Source of the DNA: Streptomyces violaceoruber
GTDB taxonomy: Bacteria > Actinomycetota > Actinomycetes > Streptomycetales > Streptomycetaceae
NCBI RefSeq assembly: GCF_033406955.1
Contig: NZ_CP137734.1
Span: forward strand, 8,370,001-8,434,000
Direction of reading: 5' to 3'
Length of the DNA stretch: 64,000 bases
The position numbers were made by a program, and so were the translations under genes. The notes under the pieces are model-generated. The model had not been told where the DNA came from. It made no database searches and saw only the letters and a program-made list of their open reading frames with translations. Below, piece by piece: positions 49,775 to 58,287 of this stretch. The number at the start of each line of letters is the position of its first letter. Position 1 is the first letter of the stretch.

Positions 49775-50647
49775 ATGAAGGACGAATCCGGCAACCGGCT
49801 CGGCAGCTACCTCCGCGCCCGGCGTGAGCTGATCACCCCGGCCCAGGCAGGGATCCCGCCCGGCGGCAACCGCCGCGTGCCCGGCCTGCGCCGGGAGGAA
49901 GTCGCCCTGCTCGCCGGAATCAGTCCCGACTACTACCTGCGTCTGGAACGGGGCCGTGACAAGAACCCCTCACCGCAGGTCCTCGAATCACTCGCACGCG
50001 TCCTGCAACTCGACGACATCGAACGGACGTATCTGCTCGGCCTCGCCGCGGCACGCCCCAGAGCGCCGCGCCGCAAGCGGCCCGAGCACGTACCGGCGCG
50101 CGTGCACGAGCTGCTCGCCCACCTTCCGATCCCCGCGTTCGTCGAGGGGCGCGCGTTCGACGTCCTGGCCTCCAATCCGATGGCCGTCGCTCTCTCCCCC
50201 CGCCTGCGGCCCGGGCAGAACCGGCTTCGCGATCTCCTCCTCGACCCTGAGGAACAGGAGTTCCACCAGGACTGGCCGAAGGCCACCGCCGATTTCGTCG
50301 CCGCCCTTCGCACGACCATCGGGGACGACACCGACAACCCCCGGTTCGTCGAACTCGTCGGAGAGCTCTCCCTGTCCAGTCAGCGGTTCCGTACCCTGTG
50401 GGCCCGCCACGAAGTCCGCAGCCTCGACGGAGGCAGCACCACCGTCCACCACCCCGTCGTCGGTGACCTACACCTCCACCGCGACAAACTCCCCGTCGAG
50501 GACGTCATCCTCGTCGTGTACTACCCCGACAAGGACAGCGACAGCGACGAGAAACTACGGCTCCTCGCTGGACTCTCACACTCCGAGTCCGCCGGCACGC
50601 CGCGCTCCGGAAGCAGCACTGGAGGGCGTCCCCCACAAGAGGAGTGA
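49775..50647 (+). CDS. XRE family regulator with MmyB-like domain
   Basis: A 290-residue regulator. The N-terminal HTH (about 8-75) includes NRRVPGLRREEVALLAGISPDYYLRLERGRDKNPSPQVLESLARVLQL, the signature of the actinomycete MmyB group. The C-terminal MmyB ligand-binding domain (about 105-270) includes LPIPAFVEGRAFDVLASNPMAVALSP and ends DVILVVYYPDKDSDSDEKLRLLAGL. Such regulators control adjacent SDR genes, here the divergent one. A similar gene is at 52.5 kb and a remnant at 56.8 kb. Confidence 0.92.
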   Translation: MKDESGNRLGSYLRARRELITPAQAGIPPGGNRRVPGLRREEVALLAGISPDYYLRLERGRDKNPSPQVLESLARVLQLDDIERTYLLGLAAARPRAPRRKRPEHVPARVHELLAHLPIPAFVEGRAFDVLASNPMAVALSPRLRPGQNRLRDLLLDPEEQEFHQDWPKATADFVAALRTTIGDDTDNPRFVELVGELSLSSQRFRTLWARHEVRSLDGGSTTVHHPVVGDLHLHRDKLPVEDVILVVYYPDKDSDSDEKLRLLAGLSHSESAGTPRSGSSTGGRPPQEE

Positions 50648-50818
50648 TCAGTTCTGTGCCGGTGGGGGATCGGTGGCTGCTGGTGAGGGCGGCCAGGGCG
50701 CTGTCGTAGGAGCCGTTGGTCTGGCGTGGCGCAGGAGCTTGACTTTCTGGGACTCGATGCCCTCGCGCTCCGCCGTGATCGAGTCGAACAGTTTTGGAAG
50801 CGCCGCGGGTTCCGGTTG

Positions 50819-51757
50819 TCAGCGCAGGTGGGTGCCCGTGAGTTCTTCGGAGGTTCGCCAGACGCGCTGGGCCTCATCGGCGCTGCGCAGGCGGGAGTAG
50901 AGCTCCTGTTCTCCGGGTGGGCCACCCAGGTGGCCTGGGCCGCTGGGCCCGTAGAATCCGCCGGGCTTGGCGGCGGGGGAAGTAGCGGCCATGAGAGCGG
51001 GAAGCTGCGCGGTCTCCACGGTCCCCACGATGACGCCGCGGGCAGACATGGCCCGGATCATGCGAACCAGCACGGTGTCCTTGTCCCGGCCGACCTCGGG
51101 GCGGGCCGCGAGCAGGCTCGTAGGAGCGACCCCGGGGTGGGAGAGATTACTGGTGATGCCCCAACCACCTGCCTCGCTACGCCTGTCGAGTTCCAGACCG
51201 AAGAGCCCGAGGGCGATCTTCGACTGGCTGTAGGCCTTCCTGCCGTTGTAGGAGCGTTCCCAGTTCAGGTCGTCCCAGTTGATGGCGTGCTGGTTGGCCG
51301 CGATGCTGACCTGCGAGGTGACGCGTGCTTGTCCGGCCCGCAGGAGCGGCAGCAGGTGGGCTACCAGGGCGAAGTGCCCCAGGTGGTTGGTGCCGAACTG
51401 CAGCTCGAATCCGTCGACGGTGGCTTGCCTCTCGGGCGGGGTCATGACGCCGGCGTTGTTGAGGAGCAGGTGGATGGGCTGGCCCTCCTCCAGCAGCGTC
51501 TTGCCGAGCGCCGCGACGGAGGCGAGTGAGGACAGATCGAGGCTGCGCAGCGACACATCCGCGTCGGGGGCGTGCTGACGGATCTTGGTCAGCGCCGCCT
51601 CACCCTTGCGTGGATTGCGGACGGGAAGGACGACCTGCGCGCCGGCTGCGGCCAGGCGGATCGCCATACCGAGTCCCATCCCGTCGCTCGCTCCGGTGAC
51701 GACGGCCCGCGTGTCACGCAGGTCGGGAATCGTGATGTCAATGGGTCGACGTGGCAT
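50819..51757 (-). CDS. SDR family oxidoreductase
   Basis: A 312-residue short-chain dehydrogenase: RAVVTGASDGMGLGMAIRLAAAGAQVVLPVRN, LLLNNAGVMTPPERQATVDGFELQFGTNHLGHFALV and YSQSKIALGLFGLEL. ATG 51757 is chosen with AGGAAG 10 nt upstream; a longer N-terminus lacks support. It lies 50 bp after the SDR pseudogene, same strand, so one operon once served both; the XRE/MmyB regulator at 52.5 kb is the likely divergent controller. The 171-bp gap to the left contains only a short coding-like fragment. Confidence 0.88.
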   Translation of the reverse strand: MPRRPIDITIPDLRDTRAVVTGASDGMGLGMAIRLAAAGAQVVLPVRNPRKGEAALTKIRQHAPDADVSLRSLDLSSLASVAALGKTLLEEGQPIHLLLNNAGVMTPPERQATVDGFELQFGTNHLGHFALVAHLLPLLRAGQARVTSQVSIAANQHAINWDDLNWERSYNGRKAYSQSKIALGLFGLELDRRSEAGGWGITSNLSHPGVAPTSLLAARPEVGRDKDTVLVRMIRAMSARGVIVGTVETAQLPALMAATSPAAKPGGFYGPSGPGHLGGPPGEQELYSRLRSADEAQRVWRTSEELTGTHLR

Positions 51758-51806
51758 GTGAGTCAGCTTCCTGAGGAGTCGGTTGGACGCAGTGGGATGC
51801 CGCCGG

Positions 51807-52223
51807 TCACGCCGGGGCGCCACCGCTGATGAGGAGGTGCTGGCCGCTGACCCGGCGGGCGAGCGGGCCGGCGAAGTACTCGAGCGAAGAGCCGGTCGAA
51901 CTGCTCCGTCGTGACCTCACTGATCGGCTGGTCGACGATTTCCAGCCGGCATGGGAAACCACGATGTCCGGCTTTCCGAAGGTGTCGATGCACTGTTGGA
52001 ACAGGTTCTCGGGGGCGTCCAGATCGGCGACATCGCCCTGCACGGCGACGGCTTCCGCACCCGGAGTGCGGATTTCCTCCACGGTCTGGAGCGCGGCGTC
52101 CTCGCTGCGGGAGCCGTTGACTACCACCCGGGCGCCGAGCCGTGCGTAGCGCAGGGCGATGACTCGCCCGATGCCGCGGTCCGAGCCGGTGATCAGGGCG
52201 GTCTTGTTGCGCAGGTCAGTCAT
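51807..52223 (-). pseudogene. SDR gene with frameshift and large internal deletion
   Basis: It starts normally (MTDLRNKTALITGSDRGIGRVIALRYARLGARVVVNGSRSED…DIVVSHAGW). The next frame then supplies EIVDQPISEVTTEQFDRLFA, and the first frame resumes only for the last 23 codons (EYFAGPLARRVSGQHLLISGGAPA), the true SDR C-terminus. About 110 residues, including the YxxxK catalytic pair, are gone. The product cannot be active. Confidence 0.85.
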
Positions 52224-52517
52224 GCTGAGCACCTGTTCTCGTGGGGGCGCGGGCGGGCGCAGGGGCGCCGAGAGCGAGAGCGAGAGCGGGGAGTGCGGGA
52301 CGAGTGCGGAAAATCAGGTCGGGGGAGGAGCCGGGTCGCCACCGTGTACCGGAAGGCCGGGCAAGCCCACGGCGATCATGGAGCACGTCTCTCATCCTGG
52401 GCCGGCACCGCACGTCTCACAATGAGTGAAGGGGGGATCAGGAATCCGTGGATATCAAGCAGCGCCTCAGGTAGATCTGAGCAGAACGGGCCATGAACGT
52501 CACGGAAGGCGTGGACA

Positions 52518-53357
52518 GTGATCGATCGATCCGGTCTGGCACAGTTCCTACGGCATCGCCGGGAGGCGCTGCAGCCCGAGGACGTCGGCCTCCCGCGAGG
52601 ACGGCGCCGCAGGACCAGCGGGCTTCGCCGGGAAGAGGTGGCCGCGCTGTGCCACATGTCGACCGACTACTACGCACGCCTGGAGCGAGAGCGAGGGCCC
52701 CAGCCGTCTCAGCAGATGATCGTCTCCATCGCGCAGGGCCTGCACCTCTCCCTCGACGAGCGGGACCACCTGTTCCGGCTGGCCGGACACACCCCGCCCC
52801 CGCGGGGCACGGACGGCGAACACATCAGTCCCGGCCTGCTGCGCATCCTCGACCGCCTCGACGACACTCCCGCGGAGATCGTCACCGAGCTCGGCGAAAC
52901 GCTACGGCAGACCCGGCTCGGCATCGCACTCACCGGCGACCAGACCCGCTACAGCGGCCCGGCCCGCAGCATCGGCTACCGCTGGTTCACCGACCCCGCC
53001 ACACGACAGCTCTACCACCCTGACGACCACGCGTTCCTCACCCGGATGTTCGCCTCCGGCCTGCGGGAGGTGGCCACGCTGCGAGGCCCCGGTTCCCGCG
53101 CGGCCCACTACGCCGACTTGCTGCTTGCCCAGAGCGAAGAATTCCGCCGGGTGTGGAAGGAGCACACGGTCGGAATCCGGCCCAAGGAGGTGAAACACTT
53201 CGTCCATCCCGAGGTCGGCGCACTGGAGCTGACCTGCCAGACGCTGCTCGATCCGAGCCAGGCGCACATGCTTCTCGTCTACACCGCCACGCCCGGCGGC
53301 GAGAGTTACGAAAAGCTCCAGTTGCTCTCCGTGATCGGCGCACAGACGCTGCGATGA
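52518..53357 (+). CDS. XRE family regulator with MmyB-like domain
   Basis: A 279-residue regulator, a paralogue of the gene at 49.8 kb: HTH region (RRRRTSGLRREEVAALCHMSTDYYARLERERGPQPSQQMIVSIAQGL) and MmyB ligand domain ending QAHMLLVYTATPGGESYEKLQLLSV. It begins at GTG 52518, no strong ribosome site. It is divergent from the SDR pseudogene and SDR, so it was probably their regulator. Confidence 0.9.
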   Translation: MIDRSGLAQFLRHRREALQPEDVGLPRGRRRRTSGLRREEVAALCHMSTDYYARLERERGPQPSQQMIVSIAQGLHLSLDERDHLFRLAGHTPPPRGTDGEHISPGLLRILDRLDDTPAEIVTELGETLRQTRLGIALTGDQTRYSGPARSIGYRWFTDPATRQLYHPDDHAFLTRMFASGLREVATLRGPGSRAAHYADLLLAQSEEFRRVWKEHTVGIRPKEVKHFVHPEVGALELTCQTLLDPSQAHMLLVYTATPGGESYEKLQLLSVIGAQTLR

Positions 53358-53474
53358 GCCCGTGAGAAGGCCCATTCCGTCAACCTACGGCGCGACGCGG
53401 ATCTGCGTCGGTCCCCGCGTTGTCAGGCCCCTCGTCAACCGTGCCGCGTGGCCGGTATGCGACTGCGCTGCTCA

Positions 53475-53642
53475 GAGGGGGCGAGCTGGATCGTGACCCC
53501 TGCGCTCACCGAGTCCGTGGCCGCCTCGGTCCGCGTCGGCCTGCCGGTGCCGGCAGGAGATCTCACGCCGACCGAGGCCGTCGCCGCCCGGCGTGCCGGA
53601 GCCGACGCCGTCAAGCTGTTCGCCGCCTCGATCGGTCAGTGA
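53475..53642 (+). pseudogene. KDPG aldolase fragment
   Basis: About 55 codons carry GASWIVTPALTESVAASVRVGLPVPAGDLTPTEAVAARRAGADAVKLFAAS, the middle and Lys-containing active-site part of 2-keto-3-deoxy-6-phosphogluconate aldolase (TPTE and VKLFPAS-like motifs). Both ends are missing, so it is a relic. No other Entner-Doudoroff gene is near. Confidence 0.75.
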
Positions 53643-53808
53643 AGTTTCCAGGAAGTGCGTGAACACCGTGTGGCCGGGCACAAGGGCTGTCGAACCGAGG
53701 TCCTGACGTTCGGGGCCGGTAGAGATCTGTCAACTGACAGGCGAACTCGGGCCGTTGTGGGGCCTTTGCGCACACGCGCCTGAGTCGCGATTGAGGATGG
53801 GGTTTGAA

Positions 53809-53964
53809 ATGATCATTCTTGGGCTTATTCTGCTGATCATCGGCCTGCTTGTGGGCATGGGTCTGCTGACGACGATCGGTGGCATCCTCATCCTGGTGGG
53901 CGCCATCCTGTGGATCCTGGGTGCGACCGGTCGCGCGGTCGGTGGACGCAAGCACTTCTTCTAG
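53809..53964 (+). CDS. DUF6131 small membrane protein
   Basis: A 51-residue protein. Two hydrophobic helices (IILGLILLIIGLLVGMGLL and IGGILILVGAILWILGATG) are joined by a short loop and end RAVGGRKHFF, as in the DUF6131 family widespread in actinomycetes. Function unknown; a membrane-stress or biophysical role is only speculation. ATG 53809 is preferred over ATG 53797, with GGGG upstream. It is followed after 70 bp by a very strong hairpin. Confidence 0.8.
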   Translation: MIILGLILLIIGLLVGMGLLTTIGGILILVGAILWILGATGRAVGGRKHFF

Positions 53965-54034
53965 GCCGGGGTGCTTCACCGGCGCTCCGCGGCGAGTGAT
54001 TCGCCCACTCGTCGAACCCGTACCGTACCGACCC

Positions 54035-54079
54035 GGCGGCGCGCTGCGTGCGGCATACAGCCGCACGCAGCGCGCCGCC
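54035..54079. terminator. Perfect 20-bp-stem hairpin
   Basis: The left arm 54035-54054 and right arm 54060-54079 are exact reverse complements over all 20 bp, with a 5-nt loop (ATACA). It follows the DUF6131 gene. There is no T-run; such long perfect I-shaped hairpins serve as terminators in Streptomyces. The rest of 53965-54370 has no gene. Confidence 0.8.
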
Positions 54080-54370
54080 TGCATGCGGGCCCCGGCAAGG
54101 ACCCGGCGCCGCCCAAGGCCGCCGTCCGGCGCCGTCCGGGTCGCGGCGACGCGTGACGGTGCCGTACCCGGCTTGTCACGGCCGGCGTACCCGGGCCGTG
54201 GGCCTGCCGATCCGGACGTCGTAACGCGAGCCGATCAGATCGCCCTGGAACCGACCAGGGCGCCACGTCCCCGACCGCCGCACGACGACACGAACGGGCG
54301 TCCACTTCACGTGGCAAGCCCCGCCCGGTAGAACACGGTTCCGCGGCTCACCGCCTCCATGACGGACACC

Positions 54371-54985
54371 TCAGGTGATCAGCCCGGCGCTGACCAGCCA
54401 GATGTGCTCGCAGGTCGCCGACGCCTCCTGGAGCTTCTCGCGGGACTCCTGTGAGGCGTGGTAAAAGGTCCGCTCGATCATCCAGCACAGGGCACGTGCC
54501 ATCGCTGAGGCTTGTTCGGGTGCGGTGCCGGACTGGATGCCGGCCCGCTCCAGGACAGCGGTGATGGCCGCGATGAACAGGTCAGCCGTGTGACTCCACA
54601 GCTCGCCGATCTCTGGCACGGTCAACGACAGATCGATCGCCGTGCGCATGACCAGACCGTGCTCGTTCCACAGCTCGACCGTGCGGTGCATGGCCGCCGC
54701 GATGGCCTGGCGCGGCTCGTCCGTCTGCGCGGTGACCCGGGACCGTTCCCACAGATGCTCGACGGTCCGAGCCACGAGTGCCGCGACCACTTCGTGCTTG
54801 GAACCGAAGTAGAAGTACAGGGCCCCCCGTGTGATACCGGCGCCCTGGGCTATGTCGCCGACGGTCATGGCGTCGTAGCCCTTGTCCGCCAGCAAGGCCT
54901 CGCAGGTGTCGAGGATGGCCCGTTCCCGTACATCGCCCTTGCGCTCGATGCCGCGACGACCGAGCGGGGAAGGCCGGCCGGGCAT
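54371..54985 (-). CDS. TetR family repressor
   Basis: A 204-residue TetR protein: HTH (AMTVGDIAQGAGITRGALYFYFGSKHEVVAALVARTV) and a C-terminal domain of the MAB_4687-like type. Its ATG overlaps the SDR stop by one base (TGATG), so it is the second gene of a two-gene operon and presumably represses it. A palindrome upstream of the operon is the likely operator. ATG 54985 is preferred as a longer N-terminus would intrude far into the SDR. Confidence 0.9.
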   Translation of the reverse strand: MPGRPSPLGRRGIERKGDVRERAILDTCEALLADKGYDAMTVGDIAQGAGITRGALYFYFGSKHEVVAALVARTVEHLWERSRVTAQTDEPRQAIAAAMHRTVELWNEHGLVMRTAIDLSLTVPEIGELWSHTADLFIAAITAVLERAGIQSGTAPEQASAMARALCWMIERTFYHASQESREKLQEASATCEHIWLVSAGLIT

Positions 54986-55833
54986 CAGAGCTGGGCACCC
55001 TGGGGGAAGTCGGTCGTACGCGACAGCGCCTCCCACGCTCGGATGTCCTCATCCACTGCCGTACGCGCGGCGGTGACCAGTCGCAGCGCGTCCGAGCCCA
55101 GAACGAGGTGGGCCGGCGGCTGATCGACCGAGGTGATGTGTACGACCGCTTCCCCGGCCTTGGCCGGATTGCCCAGCTGGTTCCCGCTGGCTTTCTGCCG
55201 CGCTTCCCGGATGGGGGCGAACAGGTCGTCGTAGTCGGCGACGGTCCGCGCGGCGCGCGTCATGGACCGTCCGGCCCAGTCGGTGCGGAAGGAGCCGGGC
55301 TCGATCGCCGTCACATGGATCCCGAACTGCGCGACCTCCTTGCCCAGCGCCTCGAGGATGCCTTCCAGAGCGAACTTGCTGCCGCAGTAGGCGGACATGC
55401 CGGGCACGGCCATGAGCCCGCCCATAGACGTGACGGCCATCAGGTGTCCGCGGCGGCGCGCGCGCATGTGGGGCAGCGCCGCTTGCAGGGTGGCCATCGC
55501 CCCGAACACGTTGACGTCGAACTGCCGCCGCACCTCGGCCAGCGGGGTTTCCTCGAAGGTTCCCTCCAGGCCGTAGCCGGCGTTGGCGACGACGACGTCC
55601 AGAGGACCGACGCTCCGCTCGACCTCCGCGACCACGCCGTTAACGGCGCCACCGTCCGTCACGTCCAGGATGCGGCCGTGGGCGTGCCCGGGTCCGAGTT
55701 CTTCGAAGGCCCGCACGTCGTTCTCGGAGCGGACGGTGCCGACCACGGTGTGCCCGGCGGACAGGGCGGCCTGCGCGAAAGCGCGCCCCAGGCCGGTGCT
55801 GACGCCGGTGATGAGCCAGTTCTGCCTTTGCAC
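54985..55833 (-). CDS. SDR family oxidoreductase
   Basis: A 282-residue SDR: NWLITGVSTGLGRAFAQAALSAGHTVVGTVR, VVVANAGYGLEGTFEETPLAEVRRQFDVNVFGA and YCGSKFALEGILEAL. It follows the classical DUF-type oxidoreductase/short-chain dehydrogenase layout seen with TetR partners. GGAGG lies 4 nt before the GTG start at 55833. It is the first gene of an operon with the TetR. Substrate unknown. Confidence 0.9.
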   Translation of the reverse strand: MQRQNWLITGVSTGLGRAFAQAALSAGHTVVGTVRSENDVRAFEELGPGHAHGRILDVTDGGAVNGVVAEVERSVGPLDVVVANAGYGLEGTFEETPLAEVRRQFDVNVFGAMATLQAALPHMRARRRGHLMAVTSMGGLMAVPGMSAYCGSKFALEGILEALGKEVAQFGIHVTAIEPGSFRTDWAGRSMTRAARTVADYDDLFAPIREARQKASGNQLGNPAKAGEAVVHITSVDQPPAHLVLGSDALRLVTAARTAVDEDIRAWEALSRTTDFPQGAQL

Positions 55834-55883
55834 TGTTCCTCCAGCGAGGTCTTGCGAGGAGCCGGAACGCTCTCTTGAGTGAT

Positions 55884-55904
55884 AAATCTACACCCTGTCG
55901 ATTT
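55884..55904. promoter_or_regulatory. Candidate operator upstream of the SDR-TetR operon
   Basis: Arms AAATCTACA and TGTCGATTT flank CCC, a 21-bp dyad with one mismatch, in an AT-rich region 51 bp upstream of the SDR start. The 3' half is partly repeated (GTCGATTTT at about 55918). Confidence 0.55.
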
Positions 55905-56009
55905 TTATCGTTACTGCGTCGATTTTGATGGGGCGCCCGGGACGGGGTCCTCAAGATGAAGGCCGGGGCCGAGGACTCGTCGGGGCCCGGCGGCAGCCCC
56001 GGGCCACCG

Positions 56010-56180
56010 GGGGCTCGCCATAGGCTGCCGCTGGCAGAAGGGCTCCTCCAGGTAGGAGGCCTCGTCCTCGTCGAGTTAGACATCCACCGCGGCGATCGCG
56101 TCGGCCGGCTGGGTCGGCTTGGTGACCCCGACGATGGGCGAGGTCACCACCGGGTTGCGCATGACCCAGACGCGAGCAGT
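56010..56180 (-). pseudogene. Aldo/keto reductase C-terminal remnant with stop codon
   Basis: The minus strand encodes MRNPVVTSPIVGVTKPTQPADAIAAVDV, then a TAA stop (56076-56078), then LDEDEASYLEEPFCQRQ. This is the C-terminal nucleotide-binding end of an aldo/keto reductase (SPIVGxTKP, LxxDExxYLEEPY). The N-terminal barrel is absent. The rest of 55905-56363 has no gene. Confidence 0.75.
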
Positions 56181-56363
56181 CGGCCCGGCCGTCGTTCACG
56201 CGGCCGCCTCGGTGAGGGTCACTGCCGGAGTCGGCGGTGTTCACGGATTACTCGCAGCGCGCACACCTGACATCGGGCGGGCGGACGATGCACCTGGTCG
56301 TTCGCCCTCCATGGCACGTTGCGTGCACGGTCCCGCAGAGTGGGCGAGAGGTGGATGACCCGG

Positions 56364-56715
56364 TCAGCCGAACCGGTCGAGCAGGGCGTCGAGTCCCTTG
56401 GCCAGCGTCTCCGGACCGCCCCGCTCCGTCAGCCCGGTGGCGGTGGCACGCAGATGCGGCAGCTGCTGGGCCGAGATGCGGTGCAGTCCGATGCGGAAGG
56501 CGGGGTCCGGCTCGTCCGGGGCGTCGTCCATGGCTCGCAGTTCGACGATCAGATAGCCGAGGAGCCAGGCGGTGAAGGCGCGGTGCAGGGCGAGAGCGTG
56601 ATGTTCGTCCAGGTCCGCGAGCAGGGCGAGGATCCGCTCGTCGCCGCGCAGCACCGGCTCGGGCCGACGGGCGAGCGGTGTCGACAGCAGGCGAGTGGCG
56701 AGCAGGCCCCTGGGT
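56364..56715 (-). pseudogene. TetR regulator C-terminal remnant
   Basis: About 115 codons (GLLATRLLSTPLARRPEPVLRGDERILALLADLDEHHALALHRAFTAWLLGYLIVELRAMDD…GLTERGGPETLAKGLDALLDRFG) read as the ligand-binding C-terminus of a TetR-type repressor. The HTH is missing, and upstream bases give no suitable start. A separately expressed domain is possible but unlikely. Confidence 0.6.
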
Positions 56716-56799
56716 AGACAGGGGGGCGAAGGCCGGATCAGGACCGCTGTTCCGGCGCTGACTCAAGCGTGATGTGCGGGAGAGCGCTTTGAGGGGGCC

Positions 56800-57012
56800 A
56801 TGCCATGCCCTCTGCACCCACCGCGAATCGGACCGGCAGGCCACGGAGGCGCTCGTCGGCGAGTACGAGACCTCGCACTGCCCCGGCACAGCGAGAGCAC
56901 CCTCTTCCTCTACTCCGCCGAACCCGGATCGGCGTCCGCCAAGTCGCTGAGCCTGCTGGCGTCATGGGCCTTGGCGGAACCACCGACCTCCTCCGACCGG
57001 TCGCGCGACTGA
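56800..57012 (+). pseudogene. XRE/MmyB regulator C-terminal remnant
   Basis: The frame carries LPRHSESTLFLYSAEPGSASAKSLSLLASWALAEPP, which matches the MmyB domain end also seen in the two intact regulators (VVYYPDKDSDSDEKLRLLAGL). In the next frame just upstream are LVGEYE and THRESDRQATEALVG, so a one-base shift around 56865 has broken it. The rest of the gene is missing. Confidence 0.45.
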
Positions 57013-57115
57013 TTCAGGGGAGCGCCACCTGTGTGCTGCCCGTGACATCGCTGCCGCCCTCGCGGAACCGACCGGCAAGGAAAGCGATCAATGCAGATAT
57101 GGGACGACTGGCCCC

Positions 57116-57820
57116 ATGCTGTTCGAGAAAGAGAGCCCTGAGTTGAACTCCCCGGTCCATCTGTCATTGTCCGGCAGACCTGCCATAGCCGTGCTGGCGC
57201 TCGTCGGCATCACCGCGGGTGTACTGATCGGCCGGGAGAGTCTCCGCACCGTGGTGGGCTGCGGCGCGCCCGACGACCGCTTCCCCTCGCGGACCGCGGC
57301 GGACTGGAAAGCGGGCGCGGACCACGTGGTGGTGACGCGGCCGACCGCCGAGCGGGAAACCAACAGGGAGGAAGTCGCCATGGGTGCGGTGAGGTACACC
57401 GTAGACCGGACGGTGACGCTCCGGAAGGAGAGGGTGCTGTGGTCCGCCGCCACCCCTCGGCATGAGTTGGGGAGCGAGTTCGACATGACCGCCCCCGGCT
57501 GGTCGGTGTACCGCAACGGCAAACGGGCCAAGGGCACGGCTCCCGAGGCACCGCGGCTGGAGATCGGGCACATGTATGTGCTTGCCCTGCGCTGGGAGGC
57601 CGATCAGTGGGTCGTCCTCGGAGAAGGGGCCGCCGTGCCGTTCGACGACCGTGTGGCCGGGCGGGGGGAGTGGTGCGGCATGGTGCTGAGCGAGGACGAC
57701 TTCGCCAAGGGCGAGCGGTTCTCGCGGCGCGACGACCACAGTCTGGAAGAGACCGTGCAGGGGCAGGGCGAAGCGGCGATCTCCCGCGAACTCGCGAAGA
57801 CGGGCAGCAAGCGGCCGTAA
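57116..57820 (+). CDS. Hypothetical membrane-anchored protein
   Basis: A 234-residue protein. One hydrophobic helix (AIAVLALVGITAGVLIG, about 23-39) follows a short N-terminus, then a soluble, probably extracellular domain with a single Cys near the membrane and another in EWCGM. Strands such as VRYTVDRTVTLRKERVLWSAA and YVLALRWEADQWVVLGEGAAVPFD suggest a small beta-barrel or nuclear-transport-like fold. I do not recognise the family. It stands alone; neighbours are decayed regulators and a transposase relic. Confidence 0.6.
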   Translation: MLFEKESPELNSPVHLSLSGRPAIAVLALVGITAGVLIGRESLRTVVGCGAPDDRFPSRTAADWKAGADHVVVTRPTAERETNREEVAMGAVRYTVDRTVTLRKERVLWSAATPRHELGSEFDMTAPGWSVYRNGKRAKGTAPEAPRLEIGHMYVLALRWEADQWVVLGEGAAVPFDDRVAGRGEWCGMVLSEDDFAKGERFSRRDDHSLEETVQGQGEAAISRELAKTGSKRP

Positions 57821-58009
57821 GGCGGCTTACGTCGTCGGCTGCGCCGGAGTCCGTGGCTGCCCGCTTGTGCCTGAGAGTAAAGCCGCCTGTCCGACCACCT
57901 TGCCTGCGTACGGGACTGTGCCCCTCGTCGCTGCCCGGACGGCCGCTGTACCCGCCATTACCGCAACGGTGCTTGCCGTGACTGGTGGCCAGGTCAGGGG
58001 GGGTGTCCG

Positions 58010-58130
58010 CGTCGATTGTGGTGACTGGTGCGGGCTGACAGTCGGTGAGGCGGGTGATCAGCCGTCGTATCTCGGCGAGGGACATGTGTCGGTGCCACCC
58101 GCGACAGCGGCGGACCCCGGTGGTCATCCG
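58010..58130 (-). pseudogene. IS701-type transposase C-terminal scrap
   Basis: In the 467-bp gap 57821-58287, a minus-strand frame reads GWHRHMSLAEIRRLITRLTD, which joins the GWYRHITL and LAEIRRLL elements of IS701-like transposases with the segment between deleted. It has no start and stands alone. Confidence 0.4.
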
Positions 58131-58273
58131 GGCCCCACATCTGTTTCGCGCTCTGGACGCACCCCCTCGATGCGAAAGCCGCAGGTCGGACGGAAAAGTC
58201 CTGCTGGAGTACTAGGTCTGGCGCAGGGGTGCGTCTGGGTCTCTGGGCCGATGGTGTTGGGCCGTTGCGTCGA

Positions 58274-58279
58274 TAGTGT
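58274..58279 (+). promoter_or_regulatory. Candidate -10 box for a leaderless start
   Basis: TAGTGT ends 8 nt before ATG 58288. There is no ribosome site, so transcription starting at or next to the ATG would fit Streptomyces leaderless genes. No convincing -35 is visible. Confidence 0.35.
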
Positions 58280-58287
58280 CGGTTCGT

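Noticed and set aside
52240..52330. Short GAGAGC-type runs as a functional repeat
   Set aside because: A few irregular GAGAGCGAGAGC units look like simple low-complexity sequence and have no consistent unit.
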